From: Engelhardtia mirabilis
GTDB taxonomy: Bacteria; Planctomycetota; UBA1135; GCA-002686595
Length of the DNA stretch: 64,000 nucleotides
Assembly (NCBI GenBank): GCA_007751255.1
Contig: CP036296.1
Span: forward strand, 1,798,001-1,862,000
Direction of reading: 5' to 3'
Shown here: positions 19,472 to 28,851 of the stretch, one piece after another
Layout: each line of letters begins with the position of its first letter
Numbering within the stretch: position 1 is the stretch's first letter
Made by a program: the position numbers and the translations under genes
Notes under the pieces: generated by a model
Told to the model about the DNA's origin: nothing
Databases searched by the model: none
The model's input: only the letters and a program-made list of their open reading frames with translations

Positions 19472-20110
19472 ATGGTCTTCCTCCAACTCCGCCCAACAGG
19501 CTCCTACGACTTGAAGTCGGACGATCTCGAAGCCATCCGTCGCGCCGGCGACCAGAGCAAGGGCGTCGGCACCCTCGGTGTGAAGCTGTTCCTCGCGAGC
19601 CTCAGCTTCCTCTTCGGCGCCAGCATCCTGCTGTACCTGGTCGTCCTGCTGCCCGCGGCTCCGCCCGAGCAGCCGGTGCTGCCGGTGGTCGGTCTGGGTC
19701 TAGCCCTGTCGACCATGGTCATGCTCGCCAGCTCGTTCACCTACTGGCTCGCCCTACGGGCCATCGGCGAGGACGACCGCCAGGCCTTCCGGCGCATGAT
19801 GACCTGGACCCTGGTCCTGGGACTCGGCTTCATGGCGAGCCAGGGCTACAACTGGTGGGAGCTGGTCGCCTCGGGTCTGCCGCTGGACGCCAGCAACCGC
19901 TACAGCGCTCTGTTCCTGGTCATGACCGTGCTGCACGCCCTGCACGTGGTGGGCGGGCTGATCCCACTGGCAGTGGTCACCGCCAAGGCCCGCCGCGGCG
20001 AGTACACCGCGAAGAGCCACGAGGGCGCGACCAACGTCTCGCTCTACTGGCACTTCCTCGATGTGGTCTGGCTGCTGATGCTGGTCGCGATCGTCATCGC
20101 GACGGCTTGA
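19472..20110 (+). CDS. Second cytochrome oxidase subunit III-like membrane protein
   Basis: 212 residues, about five transmembrane helices. Subunit-III features are FMASQGYNWWELVASGL, a VLHALHVVGGLIPL segment (the GLHxxHV helix) and a C-terminal YWHFLDVVWLLMLV. It lacks the His-rich tail and insertion of coxC. It lies 236 bp after coxD, behind a hairpin, so it may be separately transcribed. It could belong to the same caa3 oxidase as an extra or alternative subunit, or serve an oxidase encoded elsewhere. The start ATG at 19472 is the first good one; a later start would lose little. Confidence 0.85.
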   Translation: MVFLQLRPTGSYDLKSDDLEAIRRAGDQSKGVGTLGVKLFLASLSFLFGASILLYLVVLLPAAPPEQPVLPVVGLGLALSTMVMLASSFTYWLALRAIGEDDRQAFRRMMTWTLVLGLGFMASQGYNWWELVASGLPLDASNRYSALFLVMTVLHALHVVGGLIPLAVVTAKARRGEYTAKSHEGATNVSLYWHFLDVVWLLMLVAIVIATA

Positions 20111-20305
20111 TTGCGGTTGCACGGCCTCCGATGGCGTCCGTCCAGAGGCTCCGGCCCCGTGCCGGGTCAGGACGGTGGGCGTCCGGATGGCCGACCGCTG
20201 GGCGGCGCTCATCAAGGGGCCTGGGGCCCGGGCCGAGACTGGACCTGTCCATCGGGACCGATGATTTCGCCCACACGCGCGGTCTCGCGATTGCCGTGCG
20301 GCGCG

Positions 20306-20902
20306 TCAGGGAGTTCGGCGAGTCGAGTTGCGCGAGTCGTCGCCTGGAGGCAGCAAGTCCTCGAGGAAGAACGCCGAAAGTTCATGGCGGCCACTGACCC
20401 CGGCCTTCTTGTAGATCGCCGCGGCCTGCTGACGCACGGTCGCCTCGACCACCGAGCGCAAGAGGGCGATCTCCTTGTGGCTGAAGCCCTTGAGAATGAG
20501 TCGCGAGACCTCCCGCTCGGCTTGGGTCAGGCCCCACCGCTCGAACTGGCGGTCGATGAGAGCGCCCAAGCCCTGCAGGAGCTCCTTGGCCTCTTCCCGC
20601 CAGCGCTGCGCCTCCGCGAAGGAGTTCTGAAGCCGCTCTGAGAGAGCGCCCGCCTCGCGCTCCAGTTCCCGCGTGCGCTTCTCGAGCGCGAGGACTCGGC
20701 TCGCGCCGAAGCAGAGGCCCAGTACCCCCAGGGCGGCGGTGGCGCCCTCGAGGATGACGTGCTCCGGAGTCGCTCCCTGCCGCAGGTCGACGGCGAGGTC
20801 GAAGATCGCGATGGCGGCCACGACTGCAAACGCCCCGGCCATGAGGGCGAAGCGCCGCTGCTCCGACCTGACAACCGTGCGATCCACCATCCCTAAGTCC
20901 AT
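20306..20902 (-). CDS. LuxR-type HTH regulator with membrane-spanning N-terminus
   Basis: 198 residues from the ATG at 20902; a second ATG at 20890 is possible. Two hydrophobic segments (about 15-32 and 44-62) precede a coiled-coil-like region (LEKRTRELEREAGALSERL). The C-terminal GerE/LuxR-type domain is LTQAEREVSRLILKGFSHKE, then VRQQAAAIYKKAGVSGRHEL. No receiver domain is present. It converges with the subunit-III-like gene and is divergent from the DUF2231-like gene at 21012. Membrane-bound one-component LuxR regulators are known; the signal is unknown. The longer opening up to 21019 is not favoured because it overlaps the divergent gene. Confidence 0.8.
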   Translation of the reverse strand: MDLGMVDRTVVRSEQRRFALMAGAFAVVAAIAIFDLAVDLRQGATPEHVILEGATAALGVLGLCFGASRVLALEKRTRELEREAGALSERLQNSFAEAQRWREEAKELLQGLGALIDRQFERWGLTQAEREVSRLILKGFSHKEIALLRSVVEATVRQQAAAIYKKAGVSGRHELSAFFLEDLLPPGDDSRNSTRRTP

Positions 20903-21011
20903 GTCTGAAGCGCTCCTATCGCACCTGTCGGATGGTCCTCGGGCCAGCAAGGGGCGATTGTCGGTGCACGCGGACTGCACGGGCAGTCCCGGCAACCCGG
21001 AGATTCCCGAC

Positions 21012-21527
21012 ATGAACACGACCCCTATTCACCCGCTGATCGTACACCTGCCGATGGCCCTCGCAGTCCTGATGCCGCTGGTCGCGGGCGGGGTGTTCGT
21101 CGCCTGGTGGCGCGGCTACTTCCGCAAGCGGACCTGGTCGGTGGTGTGCCTGCTGCAGGCGGCGATGCTCGCCTCCAGTCTGGTGGCCATGCGGACTGGG
21201 GAGAGCGACGAAGAGCGTGTCGAGCAGGTCGTCCCCGAGGCGGCGATCGAGCGACACGAAGCGGCCGCCCAGCTGTTCACCTGGGGGAGCGGCCTGCTCC
21301 TCGTCGTGAGCCTCTTGCCGCTCCTGTCTCGTAGCCCGGGCCGAGCCCGTGCTGCGGGGCTCGTGACCCTGGGGGGGACGCTCGTGGTGTTGGGCCTCGG
21401 CTACAAGGTGGGCTCGGCCGGTGGCCGATTGGTCTACGAGCACGGCGCCGCCGCCGCGTTCACCGCCACGGACCAGGGCGCGCCGAGCCGCCCGCCGGCG
21501 AGTCACGGCGACGACGACCGTTACTGA
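21012..21527 (+). CDS. DUF2231-like membrane protein
   Basis: 171 residues with four hydrophobic segments. It begins MNTTPIHPLIVHLPMALAV; the IHPLIVHLP start is the signature of DUF2231-type membrane proteins, whose function is unsettled. The His residues in that motif could bind haem or a metal, but that is only a guess. It ends in a polar tail. It is divergent from the LuxR-type gene, with about 110 bp between the start codons. The start is placed at the ATG giving the signature N-terminus, not the longer in-frame opening. Confidence 0.8.
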   Translation: MNTTPIHPLIVHLPMALAVLMPLVAGGVFVAWWRGYFRKRTWSVVCLLQAAMLASSLVAMRTGESDEERVEQVVPEAAIERHEAAAQLFTWGSGLLLVVSLLPLLSRSPGRARAAGLVTLGGTLVVLGLGYKVGSAGGRLVYEHGAAAAFTATDQGAPSRPPASHGDDDRY

Positions 21528-21658
21528 GCGTCAGTCGCTGGAGGCCCCCCGTCGTCGGACGGTGACGCTCCCCACCTCCCCGAGGCCGTCGGGGCAGGTG
21601 GAGAGCAGCTGGCCCGCTTCGCTCACCAGGATCCGTGCCCAGCACGCGAGTCCGAACT

Positions 21659-21925
21659 CTAGTTGCTCGACTCGTCCGCCACGGTGCGGTCGCTGGCCTC
21701 GAGGCCGCGGCGGCGCATGGCGTCGAGCAGCTTGCGGCCGAGCACTTCCAGGCTGGTGGCGGGCCAACCCACCGCTACCGTCCCGTCGCCCTGCTCGAGG
21801 ACGACGACGCCGGCGTCGGACAGGGCGACGTCCGTGAGGGCCAGGCCGAGGGCCTCGACCAGCTCGGGATCGTCGAAGGGCAGATCGCCCACGAGAGCGT
21901 CAGGAACCTGAACGCGGTCGAACAT
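21659..21925 (-). CDS. Small acidic protein of unknown function
   Basis: 88 residues, no signal peptide or hydrophobic helix. It has an amphipathic alpha/beta pattern (LVEALGLALTDVALSDAGVVVLE). I recognise no family. It lies 168 bp downstream of typA in the same direction and could share its transcript. The amino-acid composition looks protein-like, and it is preferred over the plus-strand frames crossing this spot. Confidence 0.45.
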   Translation of the reverse strand: MFDRVQVPDALVGDLPFDDPELVEALGLALTDVALSDAGVVVLEQGDGTVAVGWPATSLEVLGRKLLDAMRRRGLEASDRTVADESSN

Positions 21926-22093
21926 GGAGCGAGCCTAACCCTGAATGCCACCGATTCCAGGGGCGTTCCGCGAGGCATTGCCGCGGGCCGCCGGAGAGGG
22001 CGCTCCCCGGCTCCGTGGCCGGGCACTCTCGTCCCCGGACGGGCAGGCGCAGGGGCCATTGGGCCCCGGCCATGCACGTCCGGGCCGGGCGTC

Positions 22094-23917
22094 TCAACCC
22101 CGGACCTTGGAGCTCTTGCGGCGCAGGTTGCTGTCGAGGATCCGCTTGCGCAGCCGCAGGCTCTGCGGGGTGACCTCGAGCAGTTCGTCGTCCTCCACGA
22201 ACTCGAGTGCCTCCTCCAGGGACATGACCCGGGGCGGCGGCAGGTTGGCGGAGTCGTCCTTGCCCGAGGCTCGCATGTTGGTGAGCTTCTTGGCGCGGCA
22301 GACGTTGAGGTCGAGGTCGCCGGGCTTGGCCGTCTCGCCGACCACCATGCCCTCATAGACGTCGTCGCCGGGGGCGACGAACCACGTGCCGCGGTCCGAC
22401 AGGCCGTCCAGGGCGTAGGCCACGGCCGGGCCGCTGCGGTCTGCGACGAGCACCGCGCCGGTGCGGCGCGGGATGGCCCCGCCATCGGGCCGCCAGCCGT
22501 CGAAGAGGTGGCTCAGGATCGCCTCACCCTGACTCAGGGACAGGAGCGACGTGCGCGCGCCGATCAGGCCGCGCGCGGGGATATCGAACTCGACCCGGGT
22601 CATGTTGCCCTGGGTGTCCATTTCGATCAGCTCGCCGCGGCGGCGGCCCATGAACTCGATCACGCGGCCGGCGAATTCGGTCGGGACTTCGACGGTGGCG
22701 CGCTCGAAGGGCTCCGAGCGCACGCCGTCGACCTCCTTGATGATGACCCGCGGCTTGCCGACGCAGAACTCGTAGCCCTCACGCCGCATGTTCTCGATCA
22801 GCACGCCCAGGTGCATCACGCCGCGGCCCTTGACCTCGGTGCCTTCGGTCTTGTCGGTGGGGGCCAGGGAGAGAGCCGCGTCCCGCAGGGCGGCGCGCTC
22901 CAGGCGCGAAAGCACCTGACGGCTCGTCACGAACTTGCCCTCGCGTCCACACAGGGGCGAGTCGTTGACCTGGAAGACCATCGAGATGGTCGGCTCGTCG
23001 ATCTCGATCCCCGGCCGGGGGTCGGGCGCGTCGATGGGGCAGAGGGTGTCGCCGATGGACAGGTCCTCGATGCCCGCGACGACGGCGATGTCCCCGGCCA
23101 CCACGACGTCCGTGGCGACCTTGCTCAAGCCCTCGTAGCGATAGAGGTTCTTGACCATCGAGTTGATGGGCTTGGGGCGGTTCGGGTGGCACAGGGCCAG
23201 ACGCGCACCGACGCGCAGGGTTCCGCGCCAGACTCGACCGATCCCGATGCGACCGACGAAGTCGTCGTGGTCGATCGTCACCGATTGGAACTGCACCGGT
23301 CCATCGGGATCCATCGGCGGCGCGTGCACGTGCTCGAGCACCATCGCGAACAGGGGCCGCAGGTCGTCGGCCCGCTGACCCAGCTCAGCCACGGCCCAAC
23401 CGTCGCGGCCGGAGCCGTAGCACACGGGGAATTCGAGCTGGTCATCCGTGGCACCCAGCTCGACGAACAGGTCGAAGACCTCGTCCAGGACTTCCGCCGC
23501 GCGCTCGTCGGGTCGGTCGACCTTGTTGACCATGACCATCGCTCGCAGGCCGGCCTCGAAGGCCTTGCGCAGCACGAAGCGCGTCTGGGGCATGGGCCCC
23601 TCGTAGGCGTCGACCAGCAGCAGCACCGCGTCGGCCATGCCGAGCGTGCGCTCTACCTGTCCACCGAAGTCGGCGTGACCGGGGGTGTCGACGATGTTGA
23701 TGCGGACGCCGTCGTATTCGATCGCCGTGTTCTTGGCCAGGATCGTGATTCCGCGCTCGCGCTCCTGGGCGTCCGAGTCCATCGCCCGCTCGGGGATCAG
23801 CTGGTTGTCACGGAAAGTCCCCGCGAAGCGGAACATGGCGTCGACCAGGGTGGTCTTGCCATGGTCGACGTGCGCCACGATGGCGATATTGCGGATGTCG
23901 GTAGTGGTGCGGGTCAT
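22094..23917 (-). CDS. typA: Translational GTPase TypA/BipA
   Basis: 607 residues, the usual length. The G domain shows AHVDHGKTT (P-loop), RERGITI (switch I), DTPGHADFG (G3), NKVDRPD (G4) and an SG-type G5 region in CYGSGRDG. It is followed by domain II ([17 protein letters not shown]) and the C-terminal BipA domain ([29 protein letters not shown]). TypA binds 70S ribosomes and acts in large-subunit assembly under stress or cold. The start is the ATG at 23917 ([20 protein letters not shown]); a longer opening upstream is not expected in the family. Confidence 0.96.
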   Translation of the reverse strand: MTRTTTDIRNIAIVAHVDHGKTTLVDAMFRFAGTFRDNQLIPERAMDSDAQERERGITILAKNTAIEYDGVRINIVDTPGHADFGGQVERTLGMADAVLLLVDAYEGPMPQTRFVLRKAFEAGLRAMVMVNKVDRPDERAAEVLDEVFDLFVELGATDDQLEFPVCYGSGRDGWAVAELGQRADDLRPLFAMVLEHVHAPPMDPDGPVQFQSVTIDHDDFVGRIGIGRVWRGTLRVGARLALCHPNRPKPINSMVKNLYRYEGLSKVATDVVVAGDIAVVAGIEDLSIGDTLCPIDAPDPRPGIEIDEPTISMVFQVNDSPLCGREGKFVTSRQVLSRLERAALRDAALSLAPTDKTEGTEVKGRGVMHLGVLIENMRREGYEFCVGKPRVIIKEVDGVRSEPFERATVEVPTEFAGRVIEFMGRRRGELIEMDTQGNMTRVEFDIPARGLIGARTSLLSLSQGEAILSHLFDGWRPDGGAIPRRTGAVLVADRSGPAVAYALDGLSDRGTWFVAPGDDVYEGMVVGETAKPGDLDLNVCRAKKLTNMRASGKDDSANLPPPRVMSLEEALEFVEDDELLEVTPQSLRLRKRILDSNLRRKSSKVRG

Positions 23918-24179
23918 GGCCTGGGAGGGACAGCGGAAGCGGGTACGCGGCCGCAAATTGGCCGCACATGATATCCGCGCCGGGGCGTCCACGCCCTCTC
24001 CGGCATTCCTCGGTCACGATCCACCGCCAAGGGAGACGACCGGATCCGCCTAGCTTCCCTGGCCGGTCCGACCTCCGAGCCCGTCGCCAAGCGCAGATGG
24101 CGCGCCCCGCGATCGACCTCGGGGCGACGGTGGGGCCCGCTCGCAGCTCGCGATCGGACCCCGCGCGAGTCAGGCTCGA

Positions 24180-25691
24180 TCAGGGCAACAGGTTCAGGGG
24201 CAGGGCGTTGGTCACCAGGGCCGGAACGAATTGGCCGTCCAGAATGACTCCAGCGTGGTCCACGTGCAGGCCGGCCAGGGTCGGTGCCGACCCGACGGGC
24301 AGGCTGAAGTTGGCCGAGCCCTCACCCGCCGCGTCGAGGGTGCCGACGCCGTTCTGGAGCGGGGACCCAGCGCCGCCGGCCAGGGTCAGGCTGAAGTAGG
24401 CGTCCGGCACGAGCGGGACGGTCAGGCCGCCCCCCAGGGGCAGCCCGGGCGAGGTGCCGCTCACGCTGCCGGCCAGGACGTGGATTCCGCCGCCGAAGCC
24501 CGCGCCGGCATCGATCTTGATCGATTGGTTGCCGCCGGTGGCCACGCTGATCGAGAAGCTGCTCGACTGCAGCACGCCCAAGAGCGGGTAGGTGCCCACG
24601 TCGCTGGTCGTGCCGTCCGCATCGACCGGCGCCGACGGATCCCCGGCGTCGATGCACGGCGAGCCGGAGCTCAAGTGGTAGTCGCCCCCGGCCGCGTCGA
24701 CGAAGAGCGGGTCGGCGTCGAAATTCCCGCTGCCCGGGGTCGGTTCGGAGACGTTGGAGTAGCTGACCGCGCCGGTGAGCAGCAGCTGGCCAGGGACGTT
24801 GCCGCGCACGATCGAGTTGGTGATCGGACCGCCGCCGTAGATCCCGCCGCCTTCGCAGGAGCCCGTGCAGGGGAGATCGAGGATCTCGTTGTCCACGACC
24901 GTGCAGTGGTCCACGCTCGCCGGCTCGAACAGACCAGCGCCGCGCACGGGGATCCCGCCGAACGGCTGGACGCGATTGCCCGCGACCAGGCAGTAGGACA
25001 GGCTCGCCGGCCCGGCCACGCCGCCGCCGGAGTAGGCGTCGAAGCCCGTGAGGTTGTCGACGATCTCACAGTCGGCGATCGTGCAGGGCCCGGTGGCGAA
25101 GACGCCTCCGCCCTGGTTGTAGTAGCTGAGGTTGCCGGCGATGCGGCAGCCGTAGAGGTCGGCGTCGCCGTAGACGGCACCGCCCGCACCGCCGACGTTG
25201 TCCACGAGTTCGCAGTCGATCAGGATCCCGCCGCCGCTGAAAGCGCCGCCCAAGCTCGCATGGTTGTCGCGCACCACGCAGCCTTGGATGATCGGCGTGG
25301 CGCCCATGGCCCACACCGCCTGGCTGGTGATCATCGAGTCGGACCCGGTCACCGTGAAACCGGTCAGCCGGGAGCCGGCCGTCTCGCCGTCGTCGAAACG
25401 CACGACCGCGTCGGGTCCGGGCGGGCCGTCGATCACGGCCCCGGTGCCGTCGATGATGGTGGCCTGGGCACCGGCGGCGCTGATCAGTTCGATCGCCTTG
25501 CCCCGGAAGTCGATGCGCTCGTTGTAGGTGCCCGGCTGGACCAGGACCGTGTCCCCGTCGAGGGCGACGTCGATCGCCGACTGTAGGGTCGGGAACTGGC
25601 CGGGGACGTTCAGGACCGACTGCCCCAGGGCGGGAGCGGCGATGACGGCCAGGGCGAGTAGGTGGGCACAATGGGGGCGAATGGGCTGCAT
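24180..25691 (-). CDS. Secreted right-handed beta-helix repeat protein with shared C-terminal domain
   Basis: 503 residues with a signal peptide (about 1-23, LALAVIAAPALGQ). It opens with FPTLQSAIDVALDGDTVLV and YNERIDFRGKAIEL, typical of pectin-lyase-fold proteins. Repeated strands with GGG and NxI/CxI turns run to about residue 380 (CVVRDNHASLGGAF, CEIVDNLTGF, CTVVDNEI), then DADPLFVDAAGGDYHL and SPCIDAGD. The final 110 residues form a separate beta-rich domain (GGNQSIKIDAGAGFGG ... APTLAGLHVDHAG ... TNALPL), related to the C-termini of two other secreted proteins in this window. Probably exported to the surface or medium. No catalytic residues are evident. Confidence 0.85.
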   Translation of the reverse strand: MQPIRPHCAHLLALAVIAAPALGQSVLNVPGQFPTLQSAIDVALDGDTVLVQPGTYNERIDFRGKAIELISAAGAQATIIDGTGAVIDGPPGPDAVVRFDDGETAGSRLTGFTVTGSDSMITSQAVWAMGATPIIQGCVVRDNHASLGGAFSGGGILIDCELVDNVGGAGGAVYGDADLYGCRIAGNLSYYNQGGGVFATGPCTIADCEIVDNLTGFDAYSGGGVAGPASLSYCLVAGNRVQPFGGIPVRGAGLFEPASVDHCTVVDNEILDLPCTGSCEGGGIYGGGPITNSIVRGNVPGQLLLTGAVSYSNVSEPTPGSGNFDADPLFVDAAGGDYHLSSGSPCIDAGDPSAPVDADGTTSDVGTYPLLGVLQSSSFSISVATGGNQSIKIDAGAGFGGGIHVLAGSVSGTSPGLPLGGGLTVPLVPDAYFSLTLAGGAGSPLQNGVGTLDAAGEGSANFSLPVGSAPTLAGLHVDHAGVILDGQFVPALVTNALPLNLLP

Positions 25692-25852
25692 GGGGCTCCT
25701 CCGGACTCCTCGGGTTGATTCGGAGCGACTCGAGGCGACGTGTAGGGCCACGCCGAGACCCGGGGCAGCGGGTCGGGTCGCTCGAACACGATCGTAGCCA
25801 AGGGAGCGAATTCTGGCCGGAGCCCAGGGCCTGCGGCGCGGCCCTCCCGACC

Positions 25853-27955
25853 TCAACCCGCCAGCTTCTGGAAGCGCTCGAGCTCGCGTAGGGAGTCCAG
25901 GTCGGTGTTGCTCCAGAGCTCGCTGCGGACGTAGTAGCCCCGGGACTGCGCTTCCTCGAGGGCATCCATCGACTCGTCCTCGCTGCCGAGCAGGGCCAGC
26001 ACGCAGGCGATGTGGAACAGGGTGTAGCCGTCCTTCGGCGCCCGGGCCCGGGCGCGCTCGCACTCGGCCCGCGCTTCGTCGTGGGAGCCCATCCGCGCCA
26101 GGAGCAGCGAGAGGTGCAGCCGCGCCTCCTGGTCGTCGGGCACATCGCGCAGGTGGGCCCGCGCGGCCTCGATCCCGCGGTCGGCGACCTCGAGCCCCTC
26201 CTCGTAGCGATCGAGTCGCTGCAGCACGTTGTAGAGGTGGTCGTAGGAACCGATGTGCGTGGGCGCCAGGGCGATCGCGCGGCGCAGGAGGGGCGAGGCC
26301 GCCTTCAGGTTGCCCTGCCGAGCCAGTAGCGCGCCCATGAAGCGGTGGGCCAGCCACTCGTCGTTGTCGCGCTGGATCGCCAGGCGGTACTCGCGCAGCG
26401 CCCCGTCGGAGTCGCCGCTCATGGCCAGGGCGAACCCCAGTGAGGTGTGGGCCTCGGCGCAGGTCGTGTCGACCACCAACGCCCGGCGTGCGGTCTCGAG
26501 CGCCTCGTTCAGGAAGCTGCGGTCGCCATCCCAGTAGAGGTACTTGCGGACCAGGGCCTCGGCCAGGCCCGCGTGGGCCAGGGCGCAGCTCGGGTCGGCC
26601 TCGATCGAGCGCCGGAAGGTGCTGATGGCCGACATCAGGTGCTTGCTCGTGCCGCGGTGCAGGACCTCGTGGGCCTGGTGGGCGAGGGCCGCGCCCAGCT
26701 CCGGGTCGCGCTTGCTGTCGCCCTCGGCGGCCGACGGCAGGGTCTGCTCGGTCAGCTCCTTGCGAACCCCGCGGATCACGCTACGCACGATCTGCCCTTG
26801 CAGACCCCACTCATCGGCGTCCACGTGCTCGGCGACGCCGGTGACCTGGGCCTCGGTGCTGCCCGGCCCGACGCGGCGCAGGCTGTACTCCATCGTGCCG
26901 TTGTGCCCGTCGAGCAGCAGTCGCCCGCGCAGCAGGTAGCCCTCGATCTCGATCGTCGCCGGGTCGTCGGACCCCACCAGCTCGACCTCGAGACCCGTCG
27001 AGCGCACCAGCTCGGCGGCCAGGTCGCGACGGATCCCGCCGGCGAAGGACGCGGTGTGCTCGTTCTGGGGCTCGGCCCCCAGGGGCGCCAGGAACAGTCG
27101 CCCACGAAGCTCGTGCGCCGTGGCGGCGCGCCCGCCGCCGGAGACGTCCTTCTCGACGCTGATCAGCGCCGCGTGCACCGCGGTGCCGTCGGGGTAGCGG
27201 TCCTCCGGCTTGCGTGCCAGGCAACGCAGGATGATCTCCTCCAGCGCCGGCGGAAAGCCGCTGCGCAGGGCCGAGGGCCGGCGCGGCTCGCCGTCGAGGA
27301 TCGCCATGCAGACCTCCGGGAACGACTTGCCGCGGAAGGGCAGGTGTCCCGTCAAGGCGTGGTACAGCACCGACCCGAAGGCGAACACGTCCGAGCGCAC
27401 GTCGAGCTCGTGCCCGCGCACCTGCTCGGGGCTCATGTAGAGCACCGTGCCCACCAACATGCCCTCCTGGGTGATGTTGGTCTCGCCGGTCGAGCGGCAG
27501 ATGCCGAAGTCGAGCAGCTTCACCGTGCCGTCGGCCAGCAGCATGATGTTGGCCGGCTTCAGGTCGCGGTGGATCAGCCCGCGCTTGTGGACCAGCTCGA
27601 GCGCGTCGCCCACCTGCAGGGCCACCCGCAGGCCCTCCTCGTAGCCCAGGGTGCGGTCCGCCAGCACGCGGTCGAGGGCACGACCCTCGAGGTACTCCAT
27701 CACGATGTACGAGGTGCCGCGGTCCTGGCCGTACTCGTAGATCGTCGCGATGTTCGGGTGCTCGAGGGCGCTGGTGTGCTTGGCCTCGCGCTCGAAGCGG
27801 GTCACCGCCTCGGGGTCGAACTCCACGTGGGGGCGCAGGATCTTGAGCGCCACGGTCCGACCGAGGCGCGCGTCCACGGCGCGGAAGACCTCGCTCTGGG
27901 GACCTTCGCCGAGGCGGTCGGTCTCGGGCTCGAACTCGAAGTTGCCGAATTTCAT
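25853..27955 (-). CDS. Ser/Thr protein kinase with C-terminal TPR array
   Basis: 700 residues. A eukaryotic-like kinase domain occupies 10-270: LGEGPQSEVF (glycine loop), Lys38 in VALKIL, IHRDLKPANIM (catalytic Asp131), DFG (149-151) and YMSPEQVRG. A middle region (about 300-420) resembles the soluble FlgO/TolB-N-like segment often placed between such kinases and TPRs. Residues about 445-690 are TPR-like helices (ALAHAGLAEAL, AEAHTSLGFAL, WLAHRFMGALLARQG). No transmembrane helix is evident, so it is probably cytoplasmic. The start MKFGNFEFEP matches the family better than upstream options. It is divergent from the unknown gene at 28056. Confidence 0.9.
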   Translation of the reverse strand: MKFGNFEFEPETDRLGEGPQSEVFRAVDARLGRTVALKILRPHVEFDPEAVTRFEREAKHTSALEHPNIATIYEYGQDRGTSYIVMEYLEGRALDRVLADRTLGYEEGLRVALQVGDALELVHKRGLIHRDLKPANIMLLADGTVKLLDFGICRSTGETNITQEGMLVGTVLYMSPEQVRGHELDVRSDVFAFGSVLYHALTGHLPFRGKSFPEVCMAILDGEPRRPSALRSGFPPALEEIILRCLARKPEDRYPDGTAVHAALISVEKDVSGGGRAATAHELRGRLFLAPLGAEPQNEHTASFAGGIRRDLAAELVRSTGLEVELVGSDDPATIEIEGYLLRGRLLLDGHNGTMEYSLRRVGPGSTEAQVTGVAEHVDADEWGLQGQIVRSVIRGVRKELTEQTLPSAAEGDSKRDPELGAALAHQAHEVLHRGTSKHLMSAISTFRRSIEADPSCALAHAGLAEALVRKYLYWDGDRSFLNEALETARRALVVDTTCAEAHTSLGFALAMSGDSDGALREYRLAIQRDNDEWLAHRFMGALLARQGNLKAASPLLRRAIALAPTHIGSYDHLYNVLQRLDRYEEGLEVADRGIEAARAHLRDVPDDQEARLHLSLLLARMGSHDEARAECERARARAPKDGYTLFHIACVLALLGSEDESMDALEEAQSRGYYVRSELWSNTDLDSLRELERFQKLAG

Positions 27956-27991
27956 GGGGCGCGTCGGACCGGGGGGAGTCTGCGGCCGGCG

Positions 27992-27998
27992 TATTCTA
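27992..27998. promoter_or_regulatory. Possible two-way -10 element
   Basis: The 100-bp gap between the divergent kinase gene and the 28056 gene contains TATTCT on the plus strand and TAGAAT on the minus strand, overlapping. Either could be a -10 box. No clear -35 is seen on either side. Confidence 0.3.
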
Positions 27999-28055
27999 AG
28001 CAGCCCCGGTGGCTCGATTCGCCCCCGGACCAGGCCCTCCGCCCACGCCGATCCC

Positions 28056-28829
28056 ATGTCGACCGAGTCCACCGCCCCCGACGCCGAACCGCGCGCGCAG
28101 ACCGGGGAAGTCCGCTTCGCCGAGGGCGACTTCCACGCCCTGTCCGACCCGCTCGACCGCGACCGCCAGTTCGACGACGCGCGCCTGGCCACCCGTCGCA
28201 AGCTTCTGGCCCTGGGGAAGCGCTTCGTGAAGGCGAGGGCCGAGGAGGGGCCCAAGCTCGACTGCCGAACTTCGATCCACCACCCGCGGGCCTTCAACGG
28301 CATGCGCGTGCGCAGGCTGTGGACCTACCTGATGCGGCCCAAGGCCGAGAAGACGCGCCTGCGGCGCACGATCGGGGCCGATCTGGCCAAGGACCTGGAT
28401 GCCGCCTACCGCAACGCCTACCTGTGCCTGGCGATCGAGTCCGACGCCCTGGAGGTGAGCTTCCGGATCCATGCGGACGCCTGGTTCGACGGCCAGAACC
28501 TGCTGCGCCGGGTGAAGGCCGAGGGGCTCGACTCCTGGCTCGCGCAGCTCAACCGGTTGGACGGCTTCCAGCTGCGAATGCACGACTGGAAGGGCGAGTG
28601 GCGCTGCGGCCAGCTCGAGCCGGAGAAGCTCAAGGAGTACCTCTCCTACTACACCCCCGGCGAGCACAGCCTGGCCGTCGAGCGTCGCTTCCCGGCCCCC
28701 GCGGGGGCGCGGGACCACGCCTTCTCGGCCGATGCGCCGGAGCTGCTCCTTGCGGAGCTCGAGCGGTTGGTGCCGCTGTACCGCTTCGCCACCTGGTCGC
28801 AGGAGAGCGACTTCCTCTTCGCGGACTGA
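28056..28829 (+). CDS. Conserved-looking soluble protein of unknown function
   Basis: 257 residues, no signal peptide or membrane helix. Visible features are a basic stretch around RRLWTYLMRPKAEKTRLRR, an aromatic-rich middle (HADAWFDGQNLLRRV, LDGFQLRMHDWKGEW) and a helical C-terminus. I do not recognise the family. The start ATG at 28056 follows the divergent promoter region shared with the kinase gene. An earlier in-frame opening would lie inside the kinase coding region. Protein-like composition and G+C-rich third positions support a real gene. Confidence 0.65.
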   Translation: MSTESTAPDAEPRAQTGEVRFAEGDFHALSDPLDRDRQFDDARLATRRKLLALGKRFVKARAEEGPKLDCRTSIHHPRAFNGMRVRRLWTYLMRPKAEKTRLRRTIGADLAKDLDAAYRNAYLCLAIESDALEVSFRIHADAWFDGQNLLRRVKAEGLDSWLAQLNRLDGFQLRMHDWKGEWRCGQLEPEKLKEYLSYYTPGEHSLAVERRFPAPAGARDHAFSADAPELLLAELERLVPLYRFATWSQESDFLFAD

Positions 28830-28851
28830 CCGTGGACCGGCCCGCGTCCGC

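Noticed and set aside
21635..23971. 778-residue plus-strand open frame
   Set aside because: Complement of typA; no domain, Gln/Arg/Asp/His-rich throughout.
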